Source of the DNA: Doris montereyensis
Taxonomy: Eukaryota > Mollusca > Gastropoda > Nudibranchia > Dorididae
Assembly: GCA_037039925.1 (NCBI GenBank)
Contig: JAXRKP010000828.1
Coordinates: 124,501-188,500, forward strand
DNA length: 64,000 nucleotides
Reading direction: 5' to 3'
Shown: positions 37,181 through 51,609 of the stretch, piece after piece
Layout: every line of letters starts with the position of its first letter
How positions within the stretch are numbered: the stretch's first letter is position 1
Made by a program: the position numbers and the translations under genes
Notes under the pieces: generated by a model
Told to the model about the DNA's origin: nothing
What the model saw: only the letters and a program-made list of their open reading frames with translations
The model's database searches: none

Positions 37181-37930
37181 TATATATCTTGAATCTATCT
37201 CCCGAGTAATATTCACATGAGAACAGTTGACACATGAACAATTATTCATATAATGCAGCGTAGTTGCCTTCATTTGCCGTCGGTATGTTCCATGATGCTA
37301 TTAGTATCACTATCATTATTAATACGTTTCACAGCTCGTAATCACATATATCAGCCTGTAGCAGCGTAACCGTTGTTTGTTGGGATTTTGTTTTGTTTTG
37401 ATTATAGTGAAATTTCCCATGTCCCCGTGGATTTTGATTTAGCAAACGAATCTTTTTGTTTTCGCTCACATAGATTGCTTAATTTAGATAATGCTTATGT
37501 GAGCTATATAAAAATCAGTAAGCGAAATCAAGACTATATTTTAAGAATTTTACAGTAATTTGACAACCATGATGTGTTATAACACACACCCTCACGATGC
37601 ACAGTCACAAAGCCACCGTGTGTTTCTCGTACAGGATGTGAGTTTGTTTCACAGCTATTGTGGACAAACCCCATCGATGTGTTGTTTTCTTGAACACATT
37701 CAAAAACGTACTGTTGTTACTGTTAATCGTATCCACTGCAGGGGTCCTGTTATGTATAAGCTGTACAAATTGTATCATTGTTGTCATCATGGATTTGAAA
37801 TGTAAAATTAGAACCGTGAAGAACATTGCATTGAACTTGTTTAAGTGTTTTCCCCTTGAAACAAAGTGTTGTCGACTGTTCCAGAACATTTGTGATCCAT
37901 TGAAAAGGACACGCCACGCTTTGGGATTGA
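37181..37930 (+). other. Region without supported gene
   Basis: Small open frames at 37373-37558 and 37560-37941 on either strand show no recognisable domain and may include the 5' part of the transposase relic. Confidence 0.4.
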
Positions 37931-37937
37931 ACAGATG

Positions 37938-38817
37938 CTAAATTCGATGTTGGTTACAAGTGAAACAAAAGCGGAGATCATCCCAAAGTCAAGGAAAGGA
38001 AAGACAGGAAAAGTGGACGATTTTGACAAAGATGTCATCAGGTGTGAAATTTTAAAGATGTTTGGGTAAAAGGAACTGGTCACATTCCGGAAAGGGATGA
38101 AAAGACTGCAATTAAACAATGGAATTTTCATTCCAAAGTCTTCACTTTGGAGAATTGTGAAAAACTCTGCTTTACAATTAGGGAAATCGTCAAACGGCAA
38201 ATACATTCTCTGTGAAAAATCTCACTTGGTGGCGGACAGGAGCAAATACCTTCGGCAGGTAAAGGAGAAAAGGAACGAAGGATACGATAGTATTGTGAAC
38301 AAACGAATCGTGGATCAACGCCCATCATACTTTTGGCAGGGAGAGGCAATCCATAGATGGAAGAAGTAAAACGCAGATTCCACCAAGCAAAGGAGAAAGG
38401 ATCATCATTACTCATGCTGGCAGCAGGAATCAGGGACTCATCTCTAACTGTGAGCTAGTTTACGCATCGATGTCAACTGATGATCCAGTTTATCATGTTG
38501 AAATGAATTATTCAATTTTCAACTACTGGAAGTGACTCTTTTTCCGGCGCTTGACATGCCATCCATTTTTAGTGATGGACAATGCTTCTATCACAATGTC
38601 ATATTACCAGAGGAGAAAAATTCCGACAGCTTCAAGCACAACTGAGGAGATTAAAACATGGCTGACCAAAGATAGTATTGCGTTCGACACGAATCACTCG
38701 AAGGCTGAGCTGCTTTATCTGGTAAATATGTCCAAAGAACCGAAGGTATTCAAGATTGATAAGACCATTTATCGATTCGGTCTTGAACTTGTGTGGGCCA
38801 AAGGGGAAGAAAAGTGA
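37938..38817 (+). pseudogene. IS630/Tc1-like DDE transposase relic
   Basis: Shifting plus-strand frames give VDDFDKDVIRCEILKMFG (N-terminal helix-turn-helix region), SHLVADRSKYLRQVKEKRNE, GERIIITHAGSRNQGLISNC, then VMDNASITM (second catalytic Asp, 38568-38594), EEIKTWLTKDSIAFD and LELVWAKG near the third catalytic position. This is a DDE_3/IS630-Tc1-type family common in invertebrates, in which MDNAxxH, xWLxxxxIxFD and NPIELVWA are conserved. The first catalytic Asp (usually in a DET context) is not visible; NKRIVDQRPSYFW stands there. At least three shifts and a deletion before ELVWA make it inactive. Its C-terminal part continues into a tandem array. Confidence 0.83.
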
Positions 38818-38870
38818 CGACAGAAAATAAAACATTCAAATTGTCTGGCATCAAGAACCTTACGTGTACC

Positions 38871-39229
38871 GCATTGAAAGAAGTCGATAAAGAGCATTTC
38901 ATCAAATGCGAAGACCACGTTACGTGTACCGCATTGAAAGAAGTCGATAAAGAGTATTTCACCAAATAGGAATACCACATTACGTGTACCGCATTGAAAG
39001 AAGTCGATAAAGAGTATTTCACCAAATGCGAAGACCACGTTACGTGTACCGCATTGAAAGAAGTCGATAAAGAGTATTTCACCAAATGCGAAGACCACGT
39101 TACGTGTACCGCATTGAAAGAAGTCGATAAAGAGTATTTCACCAAATGCGAAGACCACGTTACGTGTACCGCATTGAAAAAGTCGATAAAGAGTATTTCA
39201 CCAAATGCGAAGATCATGTACTATGTCTC
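38871..39229 (+). repeat. 60-bp minisatellite made from the transposase C-terminus, six copies
   Basis: The period is exactly 60. Each unit reads in frame as LKEVDKEYFTKCEDHVTCTA. The last partial copy continues as CEDHVLCLEQEY, which is how this transposase family normally ends. One copy has a TAG (38967-38969). Confidence 0.95.
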
Positions 39230-39880
39230 GAACAAGAATACTGAGATGGAGAAGGGCTGTATCATGTCCAACCACCTATGGTAATAAGTATGATGGAGTC
39301 ATCAGATTCCGACTGAAGAGTTGAGTAACGGCTTATATTCTATTCTTACCATACGCAACGACCATACTGGGGAATTCGTTGAGTCCTTTGCATGGCGAAA
39401 CCTTTCTAATGGGCCAAAGGCTGTCCCACGCCAGCTAACTGACACAAAAAGAAGTTTATAAAAACATTGCCATGAACTCAGAGGGAGAAGGTTCATAATA
39501 CAAGCACTTTAAACTAATTTCTTTAAGTTTGCAATCCACAAAATAAGAGAGACTAGATCGCACAAGTCCTGGCTCATCACCAAAATTATTCCCTTCACAA
39601 TGCCGTATCTATGGCAGACGTTGACAATCAATTGATTTTCAGAAATTCATTATTGCATTATTGATATTCTGATTATGTTGTTGAACGCATATCTAGTTTT
39701 GTAATATGACACCGCGCAAAATGATTGGGACCAGTTATCTGTCTCGGCTTTCTAAATAAATAATACGGATGGGGAGACTCTAACTAACCAATTTTTGTAT
39801 CCCTTTATGCCCTGACAAATTCAAAAATTCTCCATATCTAGATATAAAAAAATAGTGATACTCTCATCTCATCTCCATCA
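39230..39880 (+). other. Region without supported gene
   Basis: A 64-residue minus-strand frame at 39302-39496 and its plus-strand shadow have balanced composition but no family I know. 39500-39880 is plain AT-rich. Confidence 0.4.
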
Positions 39881-39884
39881 TAAT

Positions 39885-39965
39885 AATAAATCTTTATTGT
39901 CCTTTTCAGACAATTCATGTTAGGTTCACATAAATCATTTTACACTTCACAATGCACATAACAAA
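39885..39965 (-). repeat. Retroelement 3'-end-like fragment
   Basis: TAATAATAAATCTTTATTGT followed by CCTTTTCAGACAATTC. On the minus strand it would end in a GACAATAAAGATTTATT tail, as many LINE 3' ends do. Nearby (AAC)n runs at 40003-40050. Confidence 0.45.
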
Positions 39966-40639
39966 GCGAACTAAGGGTGATAATAATGACGATGGTAAAA
40001 AACAACAACAACAGCAACAACAAAAACAACAAAGATAGCAATGACAACAACAAAAGTTAATCATAATAATAGTGGTGAACAAGTAGTCGCAGAAGTAGTA
40101 CTAGCATTCGTAATATTTCTAGTAGTTGCCAACATTATAGTAAATGGTGAAATGAACAGGCAATAATATCATAATAATAATAATAATATATGTAAAAAAC
40201 ATTTGTGTAGTTCTAGCCACATGACGCGCTTGTAATATTCTCAAACTTTCATAAATTAAAATGACATTACTTCCATTTTGCCCAGGGGTTGTGAACTCGT
40301 TACCACTCGCATTGCAAAACAACATGCGGAAACTATAAAGTATAATTAACAATGACGCTACAATATAAGTATACAATTCGGGAACTGTGTCTGCTCAGGC
40401 GTGACAGTGTGACAACGATCTTAAACAATAGTAAAAACAACTCGACAACACACAAAACGATAACCACAATACAAAGGCAAAAACGAATTTATGCATAAAC
40501 AATGTCATTGTCAACTGCAGAAGTATTCAAGTAGAGAAAACAATCAGAACTACACACCATACTTAACTATAGTAAGCGATATATAGCCATTTGGCACAGA
40601 GGAGTTGTTGAAAGGTAATAAAACCTGGACAGAAACACA

Positions 40640-43225
40640 TTTATGATGCCATCAAATCCAGTGAAATATCGTCCCCCCTCCCCCTCCCCGTCCAGACTAC
40701 ACTGTATACAGACATGATCGAAACAACAGGAGGGGGTGTCTTCATACTAGTGAGAAAAGAGATCATTTCAACATAAAAAGCAGAATTAACTACCAACTGT
40801 GAAATAGAATGGGTAAAAATAAAAATAAAAATCAACAAATCCTTACTAGTTGGAGGATTTTACATGCCTAAACAAAAACAAAACACACAGTGATGAGATC
40901 AACAAATCATTACAATTAGCCACACAAGAATACAGCAACAGAATATTGGGAGGTGATTTCAACTGCCCTGACAGACTGGAAAATCATATCATAACAGAAA
41001 CAAGCCCAAGATAAAGAAACCCAAATTGCCATTTAACATGGGTTGAGCCAAATACACGAAGAACCAACAGAGAGGGGGAGGGAGGATCAGATCTAGTATT
41101 AACAACAAATCAATTCGTAGTCAAATCGTCAAAAACATCTCTGGAATCTCAGACCATATCATCATAATAACAAACATAGAAACAAAACATTCACTACCAG
41201 AAAACGAACCCAAGCCAAAGATACATATACTCTAAAGCAAACCGGAGTAAAATAAAGCAAAACATCAATGACCTTGCGTCGAAATCCAAAAGAACTTGCT
41301 AATCAAAGGAAGAACGTTGAAGAAATGTGGACAACTTTCAAAACTTAGCTTTTCAAAAGCCTCGACAAACATATACCATGAAGATATGCCACATCAGACA
41401 AGAATAAGAAAGATGCTGAAAAGAAAATAGAGGTTCTACAACCAAGAAAAGAAAATAGAGATTCTACAACCAAGAAAAGAAAATAGAGATTCTACAACCA
41501 AGAAAAGAAAACCAATGAGTGGAGAAATTATAAATAATTTAAAAAGAAGTCAAATAACAAAGCAGAATGGGATTATATAAACTCAACGATCACCGAAGGA
41601 TTACAAAAGAACGATAAAAAAGCCATGTTGGAAATACTTAAAATCAAAGAAGAAAGACAACATCGGAGTATCGCCGCTGAAGCATGAAGGTCAGCTAATA
41701 ACCGACAGTAAAGAGAAAGCAGAAATCGATTAAAACAATTTTAATCATTATCTGCCACAGATGCCTCAGAAACCATACAATGGCAAAAATAACAATTAAT
41801 TAGAAAGAAGGAGTTGCAGGATTACCTAGGAACGTAAATACAGCAAGCATCAAGCCCGGACAACATTCCCAATATAGTCTTCAAGGAATGTATTGAAGAA
41901 ATGGCTCCGATACTAACCGAACTGTATCAGCTATCCATACAAAAACTGGGGCTACCACATGACTGGTTGAATGCAAAGCTTTCATGCATATATACAAAAA
42001 CTGAGATCTACCACAAGACTGGTTGAATGCAAATCTTTCATGCACATACAAAAACTGAGAGCTACCACATGACTGGTTGAATGCGAATCTTTCATGCATA
42101 TACAAAAACTGAGAGCTACCACATGAGTGGTTGAATGCAAATCTTTAATGCATATACAAAAACTGAGAGCTACCACATGAGTGGTTGAATGCAAATCTTT
42201 CATGCATATACAAAAACTGAGAGCTACCAAATGACTGGTTGAATGCAAATCTTTCATGCATATACAAAAACTGAGAGCTACCACATGAGTGGTTGAATGC
42301 AAATCGTTAATGCATATACAAAAACTGAGAGCTACCACATGAGTGGTTGAATGCAAATCTTTCATGCATATACAAAAACTGAGAGCTACCAAATGACTGG
42401 TTGAATGCAAATCTTTCATGCATATACAAAAAACTGAGAGCTACCATATGACTGGTTGAATGCAAATCTTTCATGCATATACAAAAACTGAGAGCTACCA
42501 CATGACTGGTTGAATGCAAATCTTTCATGCATATACAAAAACTGAGAGCTACCATATGACTGGTTGAATGCAAATCTTTCATGCATATACAAAAACTGAG
42601 AGCTATCACATGACTGGTTGAATGCAAATCTTTCATGCATATACAAAAAACTGAGAGCTACCATATGACTGGTTGAATGCAAATCTTTCATGCAGATACA
42701 AAAACTGAGAGCTACCATATGACTGGTTGAATGCAAATCTTTAATGCATATTATACAAAAACTGAGAGCTACCACATGAGTGGTTGAATGCAAACCTTTC
42801 ATGCATATACAAAAACTAAGAGCTACCATATGACTGGTTGAATGCAAATCTTTCATGCACATACAAAAACTGAGAGCTACCACATGAGTGGTTGAATGCA
42901 AATATTTCATGCACATACAAAAACTGAGAGCTATCACATGACTGGTTGAATGCAAATCTTTCATGCATATACAAAAACTGAGAGCTACCACAGTGACTGG
43001 TTGAATGCAAATCTTTCATGCACATACAAAAACTGAGAGCTACCACATGGCTGGTTGAATGCAAATCTTTCATGCATATACAAAACTGAGAGCTACCATA
43101 TGACTGGTTAAAAATGCAAATCTTTCATGCATATACAAAAACTGAGAGCTACCACATGACTGGTTGAATGCAAATCTTTCATACATATACAAAAAAGGGG
43201 ACAAATATGTAGCCGAAAAGTATAA
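40640..43225 (+). mobile_element. CR1/Jockey-like LINE with an in-frame minisatellite in the reverse transcriptase
   Basis: Fragments in order: ETTGGGVFILVRKEII (40710-40757), GGFYMPKQKQ (40851), LGGDFNCPDRLENH (40948, endonuclease), SLESQTISS near 41140, a basic linker near 41400, DNIPNIVFKECIEEMAPILT (41860-41917), LYQLSIQKLGLPHDWLNAKL (41921-41980), then a 54-bp array and YKKGDKYVAEKYKLE (43178-43222). xPDxIPNxxxKxC...DWxxAxxxPIxKKGDxxxxxNYRP is the fingers region of non-LTR reverse transcriptases. Stops throughout; dead. Confidence 0.85.
41945..43195 (+). repeat. 54-bp minisatellite, about 23 copies, derived from LINE coding sequence
   Basis: Unit with CTACCACATGACTGGTTGAA, TGCAAATCTTTCATGCATAT and ACAAAAACTGAGAG. 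54 is 18 codons, so the amplification began in frame. The first unit is the normal LINE sequence LPHDWLNAKLSCIYTK. Minor variants include GAGTGG/GACTGG and CATATG/CACATG; a few copies have 1-3 extra bases. Confidence 0.96.
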
Positions 43226-43227
43226 GC

Positions 43228-43308
43228 TGGAGTAGTATAGCTTTGGGAAATCCCGCAGGTCCCTGCCCTCCGATCCACTCTCCTTCGGCCAGTGCGGGTA
43301 TCCCAAAG
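43228..43308. repeat. Hairpin, arms about 18 bp
   Basis: AGCTTTGGGAAATCCCGCA pairs with TGCGGGTATCCCAAAGCT across about 38 bases. It lies exactly between the LINE end and the polymerase relic. It might mark the terminus of the Polinton-like element (preceded by AGT), but this is speculation. Confidence 0.7.
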
Positions 43309-43399
43309 CTTAACAAACGTGTTAACTTAAGAGTAAATTTACCCTGTCATCTAAAAACTTAATTTAAGAATAAATATATAAATAAATGAAGAAAAAGAA

Positions 43400-46085
43400 A
43401 ACATTTATTTTCGAGGAAGAGGGAAGGGGAATGGGTATTCCTCTATTAGCAAAAATCGCCTTAAATCATCTTTAAATTTACCTATTACTTTTTTTATTTC
43501 CATCTAAGTATAAGGGTTATTTTTTTGATAATCTCATGTGTCTAGATGATCTAATATTTCTTCCATATCTTTATAAATATATTTTGTTCTGATAGATGCG
43601 AATATACTATCGGTGTCGCTCGCAACTAATTCATTATCAATCCATAGCTCATTTATAACTTCATGATAACATTGATACATTGATACTTTACTCTACTCTA
43701 ATCTAAAATACACATTCCTAAATATATAGGTTATCAAACTAATTGTTGTTATATTATTAATTATTCCTACAATGTTTTCATTAAATATTACTGAGTCTTT
43801 AAAATTAGCTTTATCAGTATGTCTCTTTATTTTATTTTTTTTATCTCTAAATAATTTTGTTTCCTTCTGTTTCTAATATTCTACATTGTTTTACCATAAA
43901 GCATTATGAATTAATTTCCATAAATCGTTTTTTCAAAATCTGATTTTGATTCAGTTCTTTGTTCAGTATTGAAATCTATATATTTGTATTTTTTCAGCCA
44001 GTCAAATTCTTCAAATGAAATAGTTCTATATACTTTTGTGACTTTCAATGCACGTTTTATATATTCCTTAAGAATTTTATGATAAATAAGATGTTTATGT
44101 TTATCTTTTAATGTTAAAAATAAATTCTTCGTTACCTAATGTTTTATCTTCTTTTTCAAGTAATTCTAAATTATACTCAAATAAATCTTCTTTATTTACT
44201 TCCATATTTTCAGGAGCTTATAGATATCTAATTGTTTTAAATTTTGCTTCTTTGATATATTCAAGATCACATTCAATAATACAAACTCTCCTTTCAGGAA
44301 TTGATAAATAATAGTTTTTATTATTTTCCTATCTAAAATCTCTTGTTGGCAACTTTTGTGACATTGCCCGAATATATAGAATTTTTGCATATAAATATAG
44401 TAAATAAATATGTTTCTTTAGGTCACCACCATTTTTTATAATCTGTTCATATTGTTTTCGTTCTGGTGAATTTAATTTTCTTATACCTTCTTTATACGGG
44501 TATATATTTATTATAAACTTTAACATATCTAGACCCTAATACACCTGGGAACCCACCTCTTATGCCTTGTTCAAACATTAATAACATATAATTTTCATAA
44601 TCGTGAAGTAATTCTAATTCAATTTTAGTATATCTTAATCCACATTGCCAAATCAACCATGGAGAGAAGAGAATAACAAGGATCTATTTCATGATATTGT
44701 ACAAAGAACTCTTAACTTTTCAAATGCGTCTGTAATATTAGTACATCTATTTTAAGATGTAACTCCTGATAGTCTTTTAAGGGGGGGGGCACCTGAAGTG
44801 ATTTTTTTTTTGCTTTTGAGTTTAAGTTTTTTGCTTTAGTATGTACATGAGTAATTGTCAAAATACGGTCATCCTATATAACATTGAAAAGTTTGTAATG
44901 TCCTTGGTTGCCATAGAAACGGCCGCCATCTTGGATTTTGACTCAATTTTCAACATCTATCTCCTCCTTAGTTATGAATAAAATCACTCAAAACCTGTGC
45001 AGATCGTCTTTCCATTCAGTATCTAAAGAGTGACGTCGGTTTTTTTGGATATTTTGAATAGTTTTTTAAAATTGATTTTTTCAAAATACTATATATCGTG
45101 AATGTACAAAAATGGCGTTTTTTATTACCAAAAATAATAATTTGTCAAAAAGTTTACAACATATAAATAAACAACAACTTCTGTTAACATTGACAAGAGG
45201 AACTATGTGTGTCAAATTTAGTACAAATCGTTCAGTAAATGGCGGAGGAGAAAGAGTGGAAAAACTACATTTCGAGAAAAATGCAAGTAAAAAAATCAAC
45301 AGAAAATAATACAAAACAAACGCTTCAGACGGATTTCCCTTGTAGCAGCCTCCTTATTTTTCGACAGTCTCTGGCATTGTTACTTATGTAAATAGGATTA
45401 TAAATCTAGGTTTAGATGTGCACTGTTGTGAAAACAGACGTCGAAATGACCATTTTTTTTTGGTGTTTTTTTCCTCTATATGCTTGTGCGCGTGTTTACA
45501 TACACACTGACGCGCAACGCCTCTTAAATCACACAGCGACGGGAAAAGCGCAGGTCGTCGTCGGCAAACGAGGTCAAATATCGTGTGCCGTTACATTTGG
45601 CGATTAACCGCCAATATACGGGTTTTTACTGCCATTTTCTCAGTCAGTATTAAGGTAATTTACGTCAAAATTTTGACTGTTTTTACCTACCCTAACTTTA
45701 CAAAATATTTTGTAACAAAACAATTATACGTCATTTGGACATTTTTCTTGCATGAACTTGTAGATAAATGATCGTTCTACCCGAATATGCAAAGAACAGA
45801 AAATCAACCTTTTGGTCCAAAACTCGCGTCAGGTGGGGCACCCTCCCCCACTCCCCCCTCTTAATGTTTTTCATTTATAATGATTCCAAACATTTGTGTA
45901 TGTTTATAATTATCTTCTGTTATTCCTTCTCTCTTTAATGTTAAATAGAATGTATCAACTCGTGGTAATTCAGTTTCTTCAAGTCTTTCAATTTAGTCTA
46001 TATATTCATATGGATAAAGTCCTTTTTGTTTAATTAAATCTATATCACATTTAAACTCTTTATCTAGTATCGGAAATTTACTTGT
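43400..46085 (-). pseudogene. Polinton/Maverick-type DNA polymerase B relic, split by a TTAA element
   Basis: Minus-strand pieces match in order a protein-primed type-B polymerase of Polinton type. KGLYPYEYID (near 46020) and TELPRVD lie before the inserted element (44781-45860). After it come DYQELHLKIDVL, GIRGG, RAMSQKLPT (motif A surroundings, near 44360), CIIECDLEY, FEEFDWLKKY, YGKTM (motif B, near 43900) and SDTDSIF (motif C, near 43620), ending with KKVIGKFKDD near 43465. Several frameshifts and stops interrupt it and the C-terminus after that block is missing. No capsid, integrase, protease or packaging ATPase gene is visible nearby. In the family this enzyme replicates the element's own DNA; here it cannot be functional. 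Confidence 0.88.
44781..45860 (-). mobile_element. TTAA-type (piggyBac-like) non-autonomous element, intact copy
   Basis: A 1,080-base element flanked by TTAA at 44777-44780 and 45861-45864. Both ends are G/C runs followed within 40 bases by CACCTGA, in inverse orientation. Polymerase coding sequence on both sides rejoins at a single TTAA, so the flanks are a true target duplication. It has no recognisable protein. The second copy is at 22549-25658 in the other orientation. TTAA duplication points to the piggyBac superfamily. Confidence 0.87.
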
Positions 46086-46088
46086 GTG

Positions 46089-46125
46089 TGTGTATGTGTG
46101 TGTGTGTGTATGTGTATTATAATAT
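46089..46125 (+). repeat. (GT)n microsatellite
   Basis: GTGTGTGTATGTGTG run at the broken 5' edge of the polymerase relic. Confidence 0.9.
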
Positions 46126-46279
46126 GCATGAGTCAGTCTTAAGATAGAATTTGTTTTTTTCATTTTAAATAGAGTCGGTGGTCTAATGAGACGCTGCATT
46201 GTCTTGTGTGTGAGTGGGGCTGTTTAGTTGTTTTCTTTTTGTTTTTTGTTTTTTTGTTTGTTTTTTATTCTTTGTACGT

Positions 46280-46860
46280 ACGTTGTATTTGTATACCTGC
46301 AGCGGCTTTGATGTTTGCATGTATATTGTATTTGTATACTTGCAGTGGCTTTGATGTTTGCAGGTATATTCTATTTGTATACTTGCAGTGGCTTTTGACG
46401 TATATTGTATTTGTATTTGCATTTGTTTGCGTGTTGTATTTGCAGCGGCTTTGATGTTTGCACGCAGCTGCTTTGATATTTGTACATTGTATTTGTATAC
46501 TTGCAACGGCTTTGATGTTTGTACGTATATTGTATTTGCATACTTGCAGCGGCTTTGATGTTTGCATGTATATTGTATTTGGTATACTTGCAGCGGTATT
46601 TGTATTTGAGCGGCTTTGATGTTTGAAAGTACATTTGATTTGTTTGCAACGGCTTTGACGTACATTGTATTTGTATACTTGCAGCAGCTTTGATGTTTGT
46701 ACGTATATTGTATTTGTATACTTGCAGCGTTTTGATGTTTGGCTTTGATGTTTGATGTTTGCACGTACATTGTATTTGTATACTTGCAGCAGCTTTGATG
46801 TTTGTACGTACATTGTATTTGTATAATTGCAGCAGCTTTGATGTTTGTACCCGGAGCTTG
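46280..46860 (+). repeat. Minisatellite I, about 43-bp unit, about 13 copies
   Basis: Unit with TGTATTTGTATACTTGCAGC and GGCTTTGATGTTTGCACGTA. Some copies are truncated. Cysteine-rich plus frames and lysine/glutamine minus frames over it are artefacts. Confidence 0.95.
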
Positions 46861-47131
46861 TCGAGTGTGACTGTTGATGTTATAAATGTGTGTACAAGGA
46901 TAACTGATTAAATGCTTTTATTTCTATTATTATATTGTTGTTATTAGTTGTTATTATTATTACTTACGTTGTTTCTGTTATCATCATTGTTTGTTATTTT
47001 CATTTCATCATTTTTGTCCCTGGCCGCGGCCATGCTAGGAAATGAGTGCAGAATATTTGTATTTTTTTTTGTGGTATATTTCGTCACGGTCTGCGGTGGG
47101 ATGATAATGGGCGTTTGAGAAGAGGATGGAG

Positions 47132-47175
<44 letters not shown>

Positions 47176-47390
47176 AGGGGGTGATGTCAGTATGAATGTG
47201 GATGAGTGTGCATGTGTGTGAATATTAATAATAGTTATAGTATGTTATGCTGTGTTATAATGGTGGTTCCAGTATACGGTCTTTTGAGCGACGTATCACG
47301 TGAAAACTTATGTATTTTTGTAACATGAGAAATTGAAATCACAACAACAATTGCCTTCTTTGGACAATAATATTGCTACCATTATTATTA
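46861..47390 (+). other. Intergenic with (GT)n
   Basis: A pure GT run at 47131-47173. No gene recognised. Confidence 0.7.
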
Positions 47391-47409
47391 TCATTATTTT
47401 TATTATCGT

Positions 47410-47600
47410 TAGAAGAAGAAGAAGAAGAAGAAGAAGAAGAAGAAGAAGAAGAAGAAGAAGAAGAAGAAGAAGAAGAAGAGAAGAAGAAGAAGAACAAGAA
47501 GAAGAAAGAAGAAGAAGAGAAGAAGAAGAAGGGAGGAGGAGAACAAGAAGAAGAGAAAAAAGAAGAGGAGGAAGAAGGGAGGAGGAGGAGCACAAGGATG
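47410..47600 (+). repeat. (AAG)n purine tract
   Basis: About 25 pure AAG units then GGAGGAG-type degenerate purine sequence. All-purine strand for about 190 bases. Confidence 0.96.
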
Positions 47601-50320
<2,720 letters not shown>

Positions 50321-50324
50321 ATAT

Positions 50325-50617
50325 TTGTGGCGTTGATGGTCAAGCGGTTAGGCTGATGGACTGGGGATCATAAGGTTCTGGGTTTGAATCCTAGCAAAGC
50401 TATGTCCAACATTGTGTTCTTTGGGAAAAACCCGTAACATGACAACGCATTTTCGCCACTATGCCCGCGTGCAAATGGATACAAGCACTAGCTTGGGGAG
50501 TAAAAACCTGCGTCAGACTAGCGTCCTGCCCAGGAGGTGATTATTATCGCCTGTTTTGCTTCAGCCTATAGAAAACGGGATAAGGGCCGTAAGGGCCTTG
50601 AAGGAACTTTACTTTAC
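50325..50617 (+). mobile_element. SINE family A copy, full length
   Basis: GGTCAAGCGGTTAGGCTGAT (A box), GGGTTTGAATCC (B box), body and the GGCCTTGAAGGAACTTTAC tail are all present. Confidence 0.9.
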
Positions 50618-51075
50618 ATGCAGTATTTGCTGAAATGTGATTGGTCGATTAACATGGAATGATTACAATGCATTAAATGGTGCTAACACCTGGAAAATCA
50701 TGTGTAAACACTGGTCATAAGGAGGCGAGTCCTAACACACCATGTGGATGTAAAAATACCATCCCTGCAGGCAAGCGTTGGCCATTCGGCATGGCTGGAC
50801 AGTTGTATTTAATACTACCCCTATACGGAATATGTGTGTTGCATGATCGACACAATGTTTTGTAAAAATATCGCCCCTGCAGGACAAGGGTTTCAAACAT
50901 TAGTTCAGCTACATTTAACAGCAGTACGATCACCCACTGTTACATTTGGGATCTGGACGTTGAGACATGGAACAAGGAAGGAACAGAACAAACTAAGGCT
51001 TGATGACTTGCGTTTAATTTAGGAGGTGGTTACACTCTCTTGCGTAATCGAGTAATACTATTTAAGTGAAGTGAT
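50618..51075 (+). other. Region without supported gene
   Basis: A short block is repeated in diverged form (AAAAATACCATCCCTGCAGG at 50751 and AAAAATATCGCCCCTGCAGG at 50865). No family recognised. Confidence 0.45.
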
Positions 51076-51079
51076 GTAT

Positions 51080-51390
51080 TACAATCATAAAGTGTCAGAG
51101 GCTAGAAAGGTCGTTTGACTTTTAGATTTAAATGCCCCATAAATCTTATTATTACAATCATGGATTTTCAAAAATGATTGAATCCAACCTACAATAAATC
51201 AATCAGGACAATGCACATTCATTCATCATACAAGTATTTTAAATTATAGAGCTCCTTATCAATGGCATTTTTAAAAGCTTTAATACTTTTTGAAGTTTTT
51301 GTTTTGAACTGTAAACTATTCCATGCTTTGACTGTTCTTATAATAATAAAAATTATGTCTACTCTAGAACTTCCTATAATGTATATATCT
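51080..51390 (-). mobile_element. LINE 3' end (C-terminus plus 3' UTR)
   Basis: Minus strand reads RTVKAWNSLQFKTKTSKSIK then AFKNAIDKELYNLKYL and a stop near 51215. The WNSL...S..AFKxxL ending is typical of non-LTR retrotransposon proteins. Homologous to 36880-37180. Confidence 0.8.
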
Positions 51391-51609
51391 AATTATTTAA
51401 CATGAAGCCAACGCATTACACGAGAACGATAGGAGTACAATATACATCATGCCCCTTTTTGAAAAGAAAGCTACGATACAAATGAGTAAATGAAAGATGT
51501 GAAAATATACTCATCATGATTCAGGAGCCTAATTAAGACGATATTTAAAATTGGGATTGGCGGTGTGAGAGTGTATGTGTGTATAATAAGCATTAGTGTA
51601 AGAGCATGA

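Noticed and set aside
37605..38415. Minus-strand open frames over the transposase relic
   Set aside because: Shadows; the plus strand carries the conserved transposase motifs.
41982..43306. Repetitive His/Ser/Cys-rich minus-strand proteins
   Set aside because: Antisense reading of the 54-bp array in the LINE; the plus strand carries the ancestral coding sense.
46183..46813. Lys/Gln-rich minus-strand proteins of 182 and 195 residues
   Set aside because: Translation of the 43-bp minisatellite.
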